The position numbers were made by a program, and so were the translations under genes. Shown here in pieces: positions 1 through 9,555 of a DNA stretch of 64,000 bases. The stretch's first letter is position 1, and the number at the start of each line of letters is the position of its first letter. The stretch spans positions 434,001 to 498,000 of the forward strand of contig NZ_JASISQ010000002.1 in assembly GCF_030063205.1 (NCBI RefSeq). The letters are read 5' to 3'. This DNA is from Arthrobacter antibioticus. Its GTDB lineage: Bacteria > Actinomycetota > Actinomycetes > Actinomycetales > Micrococcaceae. Under the pieces are notes generated by a model that saw only the letters and a list, made by a program, of their open reading frames with translations, searched no databases and had not been told where the DNA came from.

Positions 1-613
1 CCCGCATCACGGTTGCTGAGCGCTGCGGCCCCACCCCAGCTTTGTGCCACTCCCACGACGGAATGGCTGCCCACTGAGGCGGGGTGGGAGCAACCATCAG
101 ATCTGTTGGGATGTCCGGGTGGATACCCGAGCCTGGAGCTGGGGAGCCAAATTTGCGCACCAGTGCGGCATATCCCCGGCGAGCCTCTCGTGCTGTCACC
201 TTTTGCTCCAGTATGGCCGGGATCAGGGCGTCAACCATGCGCCCTGTGGAGGGCAGACGCACTGCCGCATGACGCCGTCGTGCTTCCCTAATTTTGTGCG
301 GAAGGGTGCTTGCAAACGCGTGGGAGTCGAAGTGAGACCAGTCATCGTGTGCCCCCAGCAGCCCTGGCACACCAACCAAGGCATGCTCGGCGCCGGGTCC
401 CCACGAGCGGATGGTGAGCGTGTTGTTGTGCTGACTAATCCCGAGAGTTGCCGGGCCCGCCGGAGTGTTGGAAGCCAGCCAGGCTGTGCTGTCCGTGAGC
501 CGGATGGTGGCGTCACCGGGGCCGCGGCCAAGGATGCCCAGAGTTTGGTGCAGTTTGTATGGACCGCCGGCATCCCAGTCCATGGTGGGTCCCGGGGTGG
601 CTAATTCGGTCAT
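1..613 (-). CDS. DNA-3-methyladenine glycosylase family protein, partial (3' end outside window)
   Basis: The minus strand is open from an ATG at 613 to the left edge, giving 204 codons without a stop, so the C-terminus lies outside the window. The translation starts MTELATPGPTMDW and contains VDALIPAILEQKVTAREARR followed by a P-rich stretch and PSWEWHKAGV. This is the pattern of actinobacterial AlkA-like 3-methyladenine DNA glycosylases, with an N-terminal beta domain and then the helical HhH-GPD region. Members remove alkylated purines from DNA in base excision repair. The catalytic Asp and most of the HhH motif would be beyond the edge, so activity cannot be judged. A short GGAAG lies just upstream of the ATG. 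Confidence 0.8.
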   Translation of the reverse strand, partial: MTELATPGPTMDWDAGGPYKLHQTLGILGRGPGDATIRLTDSTAWLASNTPAGPATLGISQHNNTLTIRSWGPGAEHALVGVPGLLGAHDDWSHFDSHAFASTLPHKIREARRRHAAVRLPSTGRMVDALIPAILEQKVTAREARRGYAALVRKFGSPAPGSGIHPDIPTDLMVAPTPPQWAAIPSWEWHKAGVGPQRSATVMR

Positions 614-620
614 GCTTCCA

Positions 621-662
621 TGGTCGCATGTGCATGGTCGCATGTGCACGGTCGCCTGTGGC
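621..662. repeat. 14-bp tandem repeat, three units
   Basis: Two identical copies of TGGTCGCATGTGCA (621-634, 635-648) are followed by a degenerate third (649-662). They lie directly upstream of the glycosylase start codon at 613, in its presumed promoter or leader. The rest of the 614-826 gap shows no gene I can support. Confidence 0.85.
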
Positions 663-826
663 GAGAGTTGAGCGAAGAACATCGTGAGCGTGGGCACTTC
701 TCCTTATGGAAGTGTGACGGCGCAATGCGTAGGCCGGAGATTCCCAAGGCAGCCGCTTCAGTCCCTTCGCCGGGCCTGTTGCTAAGGGGTATCCAGTTCA
801 GGTGGAACCTGAAAATGGTCCCGGGT

Positions 827-1819
827 TCACAGAGTAGGTATGACTTCTTGGCCGCACTCCGGGGCAGGCTCCGAGCTCTCGAGGCTTTTGTTCGGTTCAG
901 CAGAGATACTCAGCGCTGTCTGGGCCAGGATTTCCCGGCAGGCCAGAATTGCCGGCCGGCTCCGACTGGCGCGCCGAGCGGCCGTGAACACCGTGCGCCG
1001 AGGGATCCCCGGCAGTTCCAACAACATCAGCGCCGGTTTCCGTCCCGTCCACATCAGATCGGGCATCAGCCCCACAGCGTTGCCGGATTCAATAAGGCGT
1101 ACCTGAGCCTGAAGATCGGCTGTTTCAAAACGCACATCGGGTTCGAATCCGGCCTGCCTGCATGCCTGTTCAGCCCAATGGCGAGAGGCGGCTCCGCGCG
1201 GCTCCATCACCCACGGTAAATCGCGGGTGTCCTCGATGCCCGTGATGGGTTCGCTGCGCAACCGTGAGACTGTTCCTTCAACTGTGGGAGAGGGCACTGC
1301 CAAACGGATGGTGTCGGTTGTTAGCAGGACCCTGTCCAGCTCGGGATGTCGGGGCGCTGCATGGCCCGGATACTGCTCTGCCACCACCATGTCGAAATCG
1401 CGGGCCCACGTTTCATAGAGTGCGGTTTCAGGCTCGCGCTGAGTCATCTCAATGCGCACTTCGGGGTAGCGCTGCGACATGGCCGTGAGCAGTTCCGGCA
1501 ACAGCGCCAACGCCGCGGATTGAAACACGGCCAGTTTCACCGTTCCAGCCACTGTTGTCAGCGAAGCGGCGATCTCTGCTTCGGCGCGCTCCAGCGACTC
1601 CACGATGTCTGCAGTATGGGCCACGAGAATTTCCGCCTGCGCCGTCAACTGCACTCGCCGACCAACTTTTCGGAGCAATTTCACCCCGGTTTCCTTCTCC
1701 AATAAGGCCAGCTGCTGGGACACGGCAGAGGGGCTGTATTGCAGGGCTATAGCCACGTCGGCGAGGGTTCCGCGGATGTGTAGTTCACGCAGTAAACGCA
1801 GCCGTCGCACGTTCAGCAA
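827..1819 (-). CDS. LysR-family transcriptional regulator, probable regulator of putA
   Basis: A 330-residue LysR-type regulator. The N-terminal winged helix-turn-helix (about residues 1-60) reads LNVRRLRLLRELHIRGTLAD, then a recognition segment with YSPSAVSQQLALLEKE. A periplasmic-binding-like effector domain follows (about 90-300), including QSAALALLPELL. I chose the TTG at 1819 because GGGG sits six bases upstream and the family normally begins at this point. The frame stays open to an ATG at 1873, but that would add 18 untypical residues. The gene is divergent from putA with inverted repeats between them, so control of proline catabolism is a reasonable inference; the effector is unknown. 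Confidence 0.85.
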   Translation of the reverse strand: MLNVRRLRLLRELHIRGTLADVAIALQYSPSAVSQQLALLEKETGVKLLRKVGRRVQLTAQAEILVAHTADIVESLERAEAEIAASLTTVAGTVKLAVFQSAALALLPELLTAMSQRYPEVRIEMTQREPETALYETWARDFDMVVAEQYPGHAAPRHPELDRVLLTTDTIRLAVPSPTVEGTVSRLRSEPITGIEDTRDLPWVMEPRGAASRHWAEQACRQAGFEPDVRFETADLQAQVRLIESGNAVGLMPDLMWTGRKPALMLLELPGIPRRTVFTAARRASRSRPAILACREILAQTALSISAEPNKSLESSEPAPECGQEVIPTL

Positions 1820-1851
1820 GGTGTACCCCAGATCAATAAGAAGAACTGTCC

Positions 1852-1911
1852 AATATTCATCAAATAACACCACTTTTCCTTAATGAATATTAGTCCCATA
1901 CTGGAGCTAAT
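1852..1911. promoter_or_regulatory. Inverted repeats between lysR and putA (candidate LysR operator)
   Basis: Two overlapping dyads lie between the divergent genes. AATATTCAT (1852-1860) is mirrored by ATGAATATT (1883-1891). ATTAG (1889-1893) is mirrored by CTAAT (1907-1911) with a 13-base spacer, which fits the T-N11-A type of LysR site. Position between a LysR gene and its divergent neighbour supports an autoregulatory and target operator; binding is inferred. Confidence 0.5.
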
Positions 1912-1997
1912 AGGAACCCCGCGAAAGGCGTCACAGGCGACGCTTGGTGCGCGGTTGCACGTATGAAGGCACCAGTAGAAATGAGCAATGAAACGCC

Positions 1998-4900
1998 ATG
2001 AACAGCACAGCTCCTGCGGCTACTGCCGCGAACATCCCGGTCCCAGGCGACGAACTTGCCGAGGAGAGCATCGCCTTGGTTCGGCGGTGGTTGGCTGAAG
2101 CCGCTACGTTCCCAGCTGACGTCTCCGCCCAGAGGCTGGCCGGGGTCCTGAAGGATCCGGCGGGACTGGACTTCACGGTCGGCTTCGTGGATGGTGTCAT
2201 CCGCCCTGAAGACGTGGTTGTGGCTGGCCGTAACCTGGCGGCACTGGCTCCGAAAGTACCGGCGTTTTTGCCGTGGTACATGCGCAGCGCCGTTCGTTTG
2301 GGCGGGGTTATGGCCCCGATCATGCCCCATCTGGTCATTCCGATTGCCCGCAGGGTTTTGCGCGAGATGGTGGGACACCTCATTGTCGATGCCACCGACG
2401 CCAAACTGGGCCGGTCCATCGCCAAGATCCGCGCGGATGGCACAGAGCTGAACATTAACTTACTTGGCGAGGCCGTTCTCGGTGAAAAGGAAGCCGATCG
2501 TCGCCTTAAAGGGACCTTGAAGCTGCTGGCAAGAGACGACGTTGATTACGTCTCCATCAAGGAGTCCTCCACCGTGGCGCCGCACTCCCCATGGGCTTTT
2601 GATGAGGCCGTGGAGCATGTAGTGCAAAAACTGACGCCGCTGTACACCCTGGCCAATTCTTTCCCGTCCCCCAAGTTCATTAACCTGGATATGGAAGAGT
2701 ACAAAGACTTGGGCATGACCATCGCCGTATTTAAACGGATGTTGGACAAGCCGGAGTTCAACAACCTTGAAGCCGGGATTGTTCTGCAGGCCTATTTGCC
2801 TGACACCCTGGCCGCCATGATCGACCTCCAGGAGTGGGCGGCTGCGCGTACAGCCGCTGGAGGTGCGCCTGTCAAAGTGCGTATTGTCAAGGGTGCCAAC
2901 CTGCCCATGGAACAGGTGCAGGCCTCCGTTAACGGCTGGCCATTGGCTACCTGGGGCTCCAAAATGGACTCCGACACTAACTACAAGCGAATTGTGAACT
3001 ATTCGCTGACTCCGGAACACATCAAAAACGTACATATCGGTGTGGCCGGCCACAATCTCTTTGACGTGGCCCACGCTTGGCTACTTGCCAAGCAGCGCGG
3101 GATTAGCCCTGATTCGGGGCAGCTGGAGTTTGAAATGTTGCTGGGCATGGCAACTGGGCAGGCGCAGGCAGTTCGGCGTGACGTTGGCTCACTACTGCTT
3201 TACACGCCCGTAGTGCATCCGGGTGAGTTCGATGTCGCCATTGCGTACCTGATCCGCCGGTTGGAAGAGGGCGCCAGCCAGGACAACTTCATGTCAGCTG
3301 TCTTTGAGCTCTCCGATAATGAAGCACTCTTTGAACGCGAGAAGAACCGCTTCCTGGACTCTCTGACCGCGCTGGATAGCGAGGTGCCCGCCTCGAACCG
3401 TGTGCAGGACCGCAACAAGCCCGCACAGTCACGCGGCCACAACACTGAGGGCTTCGCAAACACTCCCGACACGGATCCTGCGTTGGCGCAGAACCGGGAT
3501 TGGGGCCGGGAGATCCTGGCACGTGTGCCCTCCTCCACGCTGGGCAATGATCTGGTTGCAGCAACCTCCGTCACCGAGCTGGAGCAGCTAAACCAGATTG
3601 TTGACACCGCTGTTGCTGCCAGCACGGCCTGGAGCGCCATGAGTGGTGCCGAGCGTGCTGTCATCTTGCACCGCGCAGGGGACGTGTTGGCATCACGCCG
3701 GGCAGAATTGCTGGAAGTTATGGCATCCGAAACCGGGAAGACTCTGGACCAGGGAGATCCCGAGGTCAGTGAGGCCATTGACTTTGCACACTTCTATGCT
3801 GAGCGGGCCAAAGACCTTGAAACGCTCGACGGCGCAACCTTTGTCCCAGCCAAACTCACAGTTGTGACCCCGCCGTGGAACTTCCCCGTGGCAATTCCGG
3901 CAGGGTCCACGCTTTCGGCACTTGCCGCGGGCTCCGCCGTCGTCATTAAACCTGCGCGTCAAGCACAGCGCTGTGGCTCCGTCATGGTCCAGGCGCTATG
4001 GGATGCAGGTGTTCCGCGCGAAGTTCTGGCGTTGGTCCAACTTGGTGAAAGAGAGCTGGGTCAGGCACTGGTAGGGCACCCCTTAGTGGATCGTCTTCTC
4101 CTCACCGGTGGCTACGAAACGGCGGAACTGTTCCGTAGTTTCCGCATTGACCTGCCCCTATTAGCTGAAACTTCCGGTAAGAACGCCGTGATCGTCACCC
4201 CCAGCGCGGACTTTGACCTCGCGGCAAGAGACGTGGTCCAGTCAGCGTTTGGGCATGCCGGACAAAAGTGTTCAGCCGCTTCGCTGGTCATTATGGTTGG
4301 CTCCGTGGCGCAGTCGAACCGATTCCGGAATCAACTCCTAGATGCAGCTTCCAGCCTCGTTGTTGGTTACCCGGAAGTAGCCACCAGCCAGATGGGGCCC
4401 ATCATTGAGCCCGCGGCAGGCAAGCTCCACACGGCGTTGACAACGTTGGATGAGGGGGAAAGGTGGGCCATTGAGCCGCGTCAATTGGATAACACAGGAC
4501 GGCTCTGGTCACCAGGGGTACGCACCGGGGTGGTTGCCGGCTCCTACTTCCACCTCACAGAGTTCTTTGGCCCCGTTTTGGGGATCATGCGCGCTGACAC
4601 CCTCGAAGAAGCCATCTCAATGGTCAACACCATCGATTACGGTCTGACAAGTGGTTTGCACTCGCTGGATTCAACCGAGATCGGTATCTGGATGGACACC
4701 ATTGAAGCCGGGAACCTGTATGTGAACCGTGGTATTACCGGGGCAATCGTGCAGCGTCAACCGTTTGGCGGCTGGAAGAAATCGGCTGTTGGTGCCGGCA
4801 CCAAGGCTGGTGGACCCAATTACCTGATGGGGTTGGGCAGCTGGACTCCGGCGCAATCCACCGCCACCGAACCGTTGGGGGATACGGCACGGAAAATGAT

Positions 4901-5456
4901 TACCGCCGCGTCAAGTCTCACAGAAGATGAGCAGGCCTTCCTGCGCCGGGCCCTGACCAGTGACGCCGCTGCCTGGGCTGCTGAATTTGGAGTCGCCAAG
5001 GACGTCTCAGCGCTGTCCGCGGAGCGCAACGTGTTCCGCTACCGGCCATTGAATCCGCTGGTTCGTCTTGCCGAGGGCGGCTCCATAGCGAAGCTGCTAC
5101 GTGTGCTTTCGGCAGGGATCCTGGCCGGCTCTGTTCCGGAAGTTTCCTCCGGAGCCGAACTTCCCAGCGCCATTAATGCACTGCTGTTGAGCCTGCGTAT
5201 CAGCGTGAAAGTGGAGAGCGATGCACAGTGGTTAACTACTGCCCGCCGGTTCGGAGCTGGCCGGATCCGTCTCATTGATGGCGATGCCACGGCTGTATAC
5301 CAGGGAACTGACGGCCGTCCGGACCTGGCGATCTATCACGGAGAAGTGACCGAGGCCGGTCGCCTCGAGATGCTGCCGTTCCTGCGCGAGCAGGCCATCG
5401 CCATCACCGCCCACCGCTTCGGCACTGCGGATCACCTCTCGGACGAGTTGATCTAG
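1998..5456 (+). CDS. putA: Bifunctional proline dehydrogenase / L-glutamate gamma-semialdehyde dehydrogenase
   Basis: A 1152-residue PutA-type enzyme oxidising proline to glutamate in two steps: FAD-linked proline dehydrogenase, then NAD-linked P5C dehydrogenase. The N-terminal half (about 60-480) is the PRODH barrel, with DDVDYVSIKESS and RIVKGANLPMEQ. The C-terminal half (about 520-1000) is an aldehyde dehydrogenase with LLAETSGKN carrying the catalytic Glu and GHAGQKCSA carrying the nucleophilic Cys. About 150 further residues follow. There is no N-terminal ribbon-helix-helix DNA-binding domain, so it should not self-regulate as E. coli PutA does; the divergent LysR gene is the likely controller. 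The ATG at 1998 begins MNSTAPAATA. Confidence 0.95.
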   Translation: MNSTAPAATAANIPVPGDELAEESIALVRRWLAEAATFPADVSAQRLAGVLKDPAGLDFTVGFVDGVIRPEDVVVAGRNLAALAPKVPAFLPWYMRSAVRLGGVMAPIMPHLVIPIARRVLREMVGHLIVDATDAKLGRSIAKIRADGTELNINLLGEAVLGEKEADRRLKGTLKLLARDDVDYVSIKESSTVAPHSPWAFDEAVEHVVQKLTPLYTLANSFPSPKFINLDMEEYKDLGMTIAVFKRMLDKPEFNNLEAGIVLQAYLPDTLAAMIDLQEWAAARTAAGGAPVKVRIVKGANLPMEQVQASVNGWPLATWGSKMDSDTNYKRIVNYSLTPEHIKNVHIGVAGHNLFDVAHAWLLAKQRGISPDSGQLEFEMLLGMATGQAQAVRRDVGSLLLYTPVVHPGEFDVAIAYLIRRLEEGASQDNFMSAVFELSDNEALFEREKNRFLDSLTALDSEVPASNRVQDRNKPAQSRGHNTEGFANTPDTDPALAQNRDWGREILARVPSSTLGNDLVAATSVTELEQLNQIVDTAVAASTAWSAMSGAERAVILHRAGDVLASRRAELLEVMASETGKTLDQGDPEVSEAIDFAHFYAERAKDLETLDGATFVPAKLTVVTPPWNFPVAIPAGSTLSALAAGSAVVIKPARQAQRCGSVMVQALWDAGVPREVLALVQLGERELGQALVGHPLVDRLLLTGGYETAELFRSFRIDLPLLAETSGKNAVIVTPSADFDLAARDVVQSAFGHAGQKCSAASLVIMVGSVAQSNRFRNQLLDAASSLVVGYPEVATSQMGPIIEPAAGKLHTALTTLDEGERWAIEPRQLDNTGRLWSPGVRTGVVAGSYFHLTEFFGPVLGIMRADTLEEAISMVNTIDYGLTSGLHSLDSTEIGIWMDTIEAGNLYVNRGITGAIVQRQPFGGWKKSAVGAGTKAGGPNYLMGLGSWTPAQSTATEPLGDTARKMITAASSLTEDEQAFLRRALTSDAAAWAAEFGVAKDVSALSAERNVFRYRPLNPLVRLAEGGSIAKLLRVLSAGILAGSVPEVSSGAELPSAINALLLSLRISVKVESDAQWLTTARRFGAGRIRLIDGDATAVYQGTDGRPDLAIYHGEVTEAGRLEMLPFLREQAIAITAHRFGTADHLSDELI

Positions 5457-5470
5457 CCAGATCCTGTTTA

Positions 5471-5540
5471 TGTACCCACTGCTGCCTCTGGCCCCGTTCG
5501 AACGCCTGTTCAAGCGGGGCCAGAGGCGGCAGTGGGTACA
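5471..5540. terminator. Large inverted repeat after putA
   Basis: Arms of 25 bases (5471-5495 and 5516-5540) are complementary with one mismatch and enclose a 20-base loop. The hairpin starts 14 bases after the putA stop and lies before cystathionine beta-synthase. There is no long T tract, so it could be a terminator, an mRNA-stabilising hairpin or a palindromic repeat. The arm sequence differs from the repeat family at 8.2, 27.3 and 52.9 kb. Confidence 0.7.
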
Positions 5541-5596
5541 GTCCCAAAGGGTAATGCTTCTTGGCCCAGATCTGGCAGGGGGCTACGTTTGGATAT

Positions 5597-6835
5597 ATGA
5601 AGTATGCGAATTCCGTCTTGGACCTTATTGGCAATACACCGCTGGTCAAGCTGAACAAGGTCACCGACGGTATTCAAGCAACCATTCTGGTGAAGCTTGA
5701 ATACATGAATCCTGGTGGCTCGGCCAAGGACAGGATCGCCGTCAAAATGCTTGACGAGGCCGCGAAAGACGGCAAAATTGGTCCAGGTGGCACAGTGGTT
5801 GAGCCTACGAGCGGGAACACCGGCGTTGCTATGGCGATGGTTGCCCAAGCTCGGGGCTACAACTGCACGTTTGTGGTTCCGGACAAGGTGGGCGAGGACA
5901 AACGTGCCGTTTTGCGGGCCTACGGTGCACAGGTGATCGTTACCCCGTCGGCGGTCGCTGCCAACAGCCCGCAGTCCTACTACGGGGTTTCTGACCGGCT
6001 AGTAAGGGAAATTCCGGGCGCTTACAAGCCAGATCAATTCTCAAACCTCAACGGGCCCCTTAGCCACTACGAGACAACCGGGCCCGAAATCTGGCGCGAC
6101 ACCGAAGGAAAGCTCACGCACTTCGTGGCCGGAGTGGGAACAGGGGGCACCATCTCTGGAACAGGACGTTTCCTGCGCGAAGCTTCCAAGGATCGCCCCG
6201 AGGCCCACGGCGGTGAAGTTCAGATCATAGGCGCGGACCCCGAGGGCTCTGTGTACTCAGGCGGCACCGGGCGGCCATATCTTGTGGAAGGTGTGGGGGA
6301 GGACATCTGGCCGGCCTCCTATGATCCCTTGGTACCGCACAAGATCATCGCCGTGACTGACAATGACAGCTTCGCCATGACCCGGCGCCTGGCTCGCGAG
6401 GAGGGCCTGCTCGTGGGCGGCTCGTCCGGCATGGCGGTGGTTGCGGCTCTGGCCGTTGCCAAGGAGCTGGGGCCGGAGGCCGTTATTGTTGTCCTTCTAC
6501 CTGACAGCGGGCGCGGGTATCTGGCTAAGATCTTTGACGATAAATGGATGCAATCCTACGGTTTCTTGAAGGTCTCGGATGAACCCGCCATCGGAGATAT
6601 CCTGCAAACCAAGACCGGCGGATTGCCCGAATTAGTACATATCCATCCCAATGAAACAGTGCGTGATGTCATTAATCTCATGGCCGAATATGGTGTCTCG
6701 CAGATCCCCGTGCTTTCCGCCGAGCCCCCTGTTGTCATGGGTGAAGTTATTGGTTCCGTTGATGAGCGCACGCTGACTGGCAAGTTATTCCGGCACGAAG
6801 CCAAAATGACTGACAAAATAACCGAACACATGTAG
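5597..6835 (+). CDS. Cystathionine beta-synthase, truncated by in-frame amber stop
   Basis: A 412-residue PLP enzyme joining serine and homocysteine to cystathionine (reverse transsulfuration). The catalytic fold-type II domain (about 1-320) begins MKYANSVLDLIGNTPLVKL and contains the PLP-lysine context GGSAKDRIAVKM, the substrate loop EPTSGNTGVAMA and a glycine-rich phosphate cradle, GVGTGGTISGTG. A regulatory CBS pair starts near residue 335. The frame is cut at TAG 6833-6835, immediately after ITEHM. The same frame continues 48 more sense codons that complete the second CBS motif, giving a normal length near 461. The catalytic domain is intact, so the product may be active but misregulated or unstable. 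The ATG at 5597 matches the family start; the frame is open to 5561. Confidence 0.85.
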   Translation: MKYANSVLDLIGNTPLVKLNKVTDGIQATILVKLEYMNPGGSAKDRIAVKMLDEAAKDGKIGPGGTVVEPTSGNTGVAMAMVAQARGYNCTFVVPDKVGEDKRAVLRAYGAQVIVTPSAVAANSPQSYYGVSDRLVREIPGAYKPDQFSNLNGPLSHYETTGPEIWRDTEGKLTHFVAGVGTGGTISGTGRFLREASKDRPEAHGGEVQIIGADPEGSVYSGGTGRPYLVEGVGEDIWPASYDPLVPHKIIAVTDNDSFAMTRRLAREEGLLVGGSSGMAVVAALAVAKELGPEAVIVVLLPDSGRGYLAKIFDDKWMQSYGFLKVSDEPAIGDILQTKTGGLPELVHIHPNETVRDVINLMAEYGVSQIPVLSAEPPVVMGEVIGSVDERTLTGKLFRHEAKMTDKITEHM

Positions 6836-6982
6836 GCCCGCCTGCCCATCATCGGTTCGCTGGAGCCGATCTCCGCCGCACGCACCAAATTAGAGGTTGT
6901 GGATGCGCTGATGGTCACATTTGTGGGCGCCCCCGTGGGTGTGCTGACCCGCCATGACCTGCTCAATTACCTCAACGATTGA
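6836..6982 (+). pseudogene. Severed 3' end of cystathionine beta-synthase (second CBS motif)
   Basis: Immediately after the TAG the frame stays open for 48 codons to TGA 6980-6982. It reads ARLPIIGSLEPISAARTKLE, later LMVTFVGAPVGVLTRHDL, which is the expected end of the C-terminal CBS domain in this family. No start codon or ribosome site suggests independent translation. It is best explained as the remainder of the upstream gene after one nonsense substitution, or as a sequencing error or readthrough. Confidence 0.8.
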
Positions 6983-7013
6983 TAACTCAACGACTGGCTT
7001 TAAGGAGCATTTA

Positions 7014-8195
7014 ATGTCCAATCCACACTCGGACTCCACTGGATTTAACACCCGCGCGGTGCATGCGGGGCAGACCCCGGATCCCACCACCGGAGCTGTT
7101 ATTCCGCCGCTGTACCAAACCACTACCTTTGCCCAGGATGGGATCGGCAAGCTGCGCAATGGTTACGAATACGGCCGTGGTACCAATCCCACCCGGGATG
7201 CCCTGCAGGCACAGCTCGCGGCACTGGAGGGTGGCGAGTTCGCGTTCAGCTTTGCATCCGGCCTCGCCGCGGAGGATGCGCTGATCCGTGCGCTGTTGCT
7301 CCCCGGCGATCATATTGTCATGGGCAATGACGTTTACGGGGGAACGTACCGGCTCATCAGCAGGGTCCTTTCTGTCTGGGGAATCAGTAATTCTGTTGTG
7401 GATATGAACGACGGCGCCGCGTTGGCTGCCGCCGTTGGTGCTGGCGGGCCAGAGGGTGCAACAAAGATGATTTGGGTGGAAACACCCTCGAACCCGATGA
7501 TGAAGATCACCGATATTTCCGCACTTGCCGAGGCGGCTCACGGTGTTGGCGCGCTGCTGGTGGTGGATAACACGTTCGCTTCTCCTTATCTGCAGAATCC
7601 GCTCTCGCTGGGAGCGGACATTGTGGTGCACTCGACAACTAAATACATCGGTGGGCACTCGGATGCCTGCGGTGGCGCCGTTATTCTCTCTGACGCGGAA
7701 GCTGCAGAGAAGATCGGGTTTGTGCAGTTTGCCGTAGGTGCTGTGTCCGCGCCAATGGAAGCCTGGCTGACAACTCGGGGGTTGAAGACTCTTGGCGTGC
7801 GGATGGACAGGCATTGCTCCAACGCGCAGGCCGTAGCGGAGTGGCTGAGCACGCGTCCTGAAGTGGAGCGCGTGCTGTATCCCGGACTGCCCGGTCACCC
7901 CGGACACGAGTTGGCGGCCCGTCAAATGCGCGGCTTTGGTGGCATGATCTCTGTTCAGTTCAAGGGTGGTGAAAAGGCGGCACGCCAAGTGGCGGAATCC
8001 ACCCACGTATTTACCTTGGCTGAGTCATTGGGTGGGATTGAATCGCTGATGAACTACCCCTCGGAGATGACCCATGCATCGGTGAAAGGCACCGAGCTGG
8101 CCGTGCCGGAGAATTTGATTCGTCTCTCTGTTGGCATCGAGGACATTGCAGACTTGATAGCGGACTTGGATCAGGCGCTGAACACCCTGAACTAA
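7014..8195 (+). CDS. Cystathionine gamma-synthase (Cys/Met metabolism PLP enzyme)
   Basis: A 393-residue trans-sulfuration enzyme of the Cys/Met metabolism PLP family. The ATG at 7014 (MSNPHSDSTGFNTRAVHAGQ) has AAGGAG at 7002-7007, an excellent ribosome site, so it is preferred over the upstream ATG at 6954. Visible motifs include YEYGRGTNPTR, the PLP-lysine region VVHSTTKYIGGHSD, and the C-terminal ESLGGIESLMNYPSEMTH. It lies 31 bases after the end of the damaged beta-synthase reading frame, an operon arrangement typical of actinobacteria. Members interconvert cystathionine with cysteine or homocysteine; gamma-synthase and gamma-lyase activity cannot be separated by eye. Confidence 0.9.
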   Translation: MSNPHSDSTGFNTRAVHAGQTPDPTTGAVIPPLYQTTTFAQDGIGKLRNGYEYGRGTNPTRDALQAQLAALEGGEFAFSFASGLAAEDALIRALLLPGDHIVMGNDVYGGTYRLISRVLSVWGISNSVVDMNDGAALAAAVGAGGPEGATKMIWVETPSNPMMKITDISALAEAAHGVGALLVVDNTFASPYLQNPLSLGADIVVHSTTKYIGGHSDACGGAVILSDAEAAEKIGFVQFAVGAVSAPMEAWLTTRGLKTLGVRMDRHCSNAQAVAEWLSTRPEVERVLYPGLPGHPGHELAARQMRGFGGMISVQFKGGEKAARQVAESTHVFTLAESLGGIESLMNYPSEMTHASVKGTELAVPENLIRLSVGIEDIADLIADLDQALNTLN

Positions 8196-8211
8196 GCCCC
8201 TGACAGCCCCG

Positions 8212-8286
8212 CCCTGTTGAGGTTGGAGATGATGACACCCAGGAGGAACGATGGGGTGTCATCATCTCCAACCTCAACAGGGTTTT
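8212..8286 (+). terminator. Palindromic terminator, copy 1 of the shared-core hairpin family
   Basis: Perfect 29-base arms (8212-8240 and 8254-8282) enclose a 13-base loop and are followed by TTTT, 17 bases after the cystathionine gamma-synthase stop. The arm core starts GTTGAGGTTGG and ends GATGACACC. With one base changed, it recurs at 27322-27384 and 52897-52966. Confidence 0.85.
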
Positions 8287-8378
8287 GGCGCTCATAATGG
8301 GTCCACGCTGCACCCCAACCTGATATCGACAATAAAAGTACGCATACACCATGAACCTGTTAAAAGATGTGACAAAAA

Positions 8379-9283
<905 letters not shown>

Positions 9284-9391
9284 CCCTAGTAATCGCTGAG
9301 CTTTTGCGCATTAAATAGCCTGCGTAAATCAAAAGAGCTACGTGAAGTTCCAGGAGTGTGGGCCCAGCCCGCAAACAACAGGTTAAACAAC

Positions 9392-9461
9392 ACCGGCCCG
9401 TGACCAAGAACCCCTATCCGCCGCTACAATGCGGGGCATAGGGCCTTGGCCACGGGCCGGT
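9392..9461. terminator. Long imperfect inverted repeat between convergent genes
   Basis: ACCGGCCCGTG...CCAAG...CCCTAT (9392-9416) is complementary, with small bulges, to ATAGGG...CTTGG...CACGGGCCGGT (9438-9461). It lies between the convergent rpf and amidohydrolase genes and fits a bidirectional terminator, though no T tract follows. Confidence 0.6.
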
Positions 9462-9519
9462 TCTGTGGTTAGGGCTGGCAGGCTGGCGGGCAGGCAGACT
9501 GGCCGGGGCAGTCGGTGCC

Positions 9520-9555
9520 TGCGGAAGTTTCACCCGCTGCGGAAGTTACACCCGC
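9520..9555. repeat. 18-bp tandem duplication at the amidohydrolase stop codon
   Basis: TGCGGAAGTTTCACCCGC (9520-9537) is followed directly by TGCGGAAGTTACACCCGC (9538-9555), differing at one base. That base creates the TAA that ends the minus-strand amidohydrolase. Confidence 0.85.

Noticed and set aside
223-573. 116-residue minus-strand reading frame in the first 600 bases
   Set aside because: It overlaps, in another frame, the convincing DNA glycosylase frame that runs from 613 to the left edge; its own translation is low-complexity and matches nothing.
7011-8006. 331-residue minus-strand frame opposite cystathionine gamma-synthase
   Set aside because: It is an antisense shadow of a highly conserved gene; composition is rich in Arg, His and Gly with no domain.
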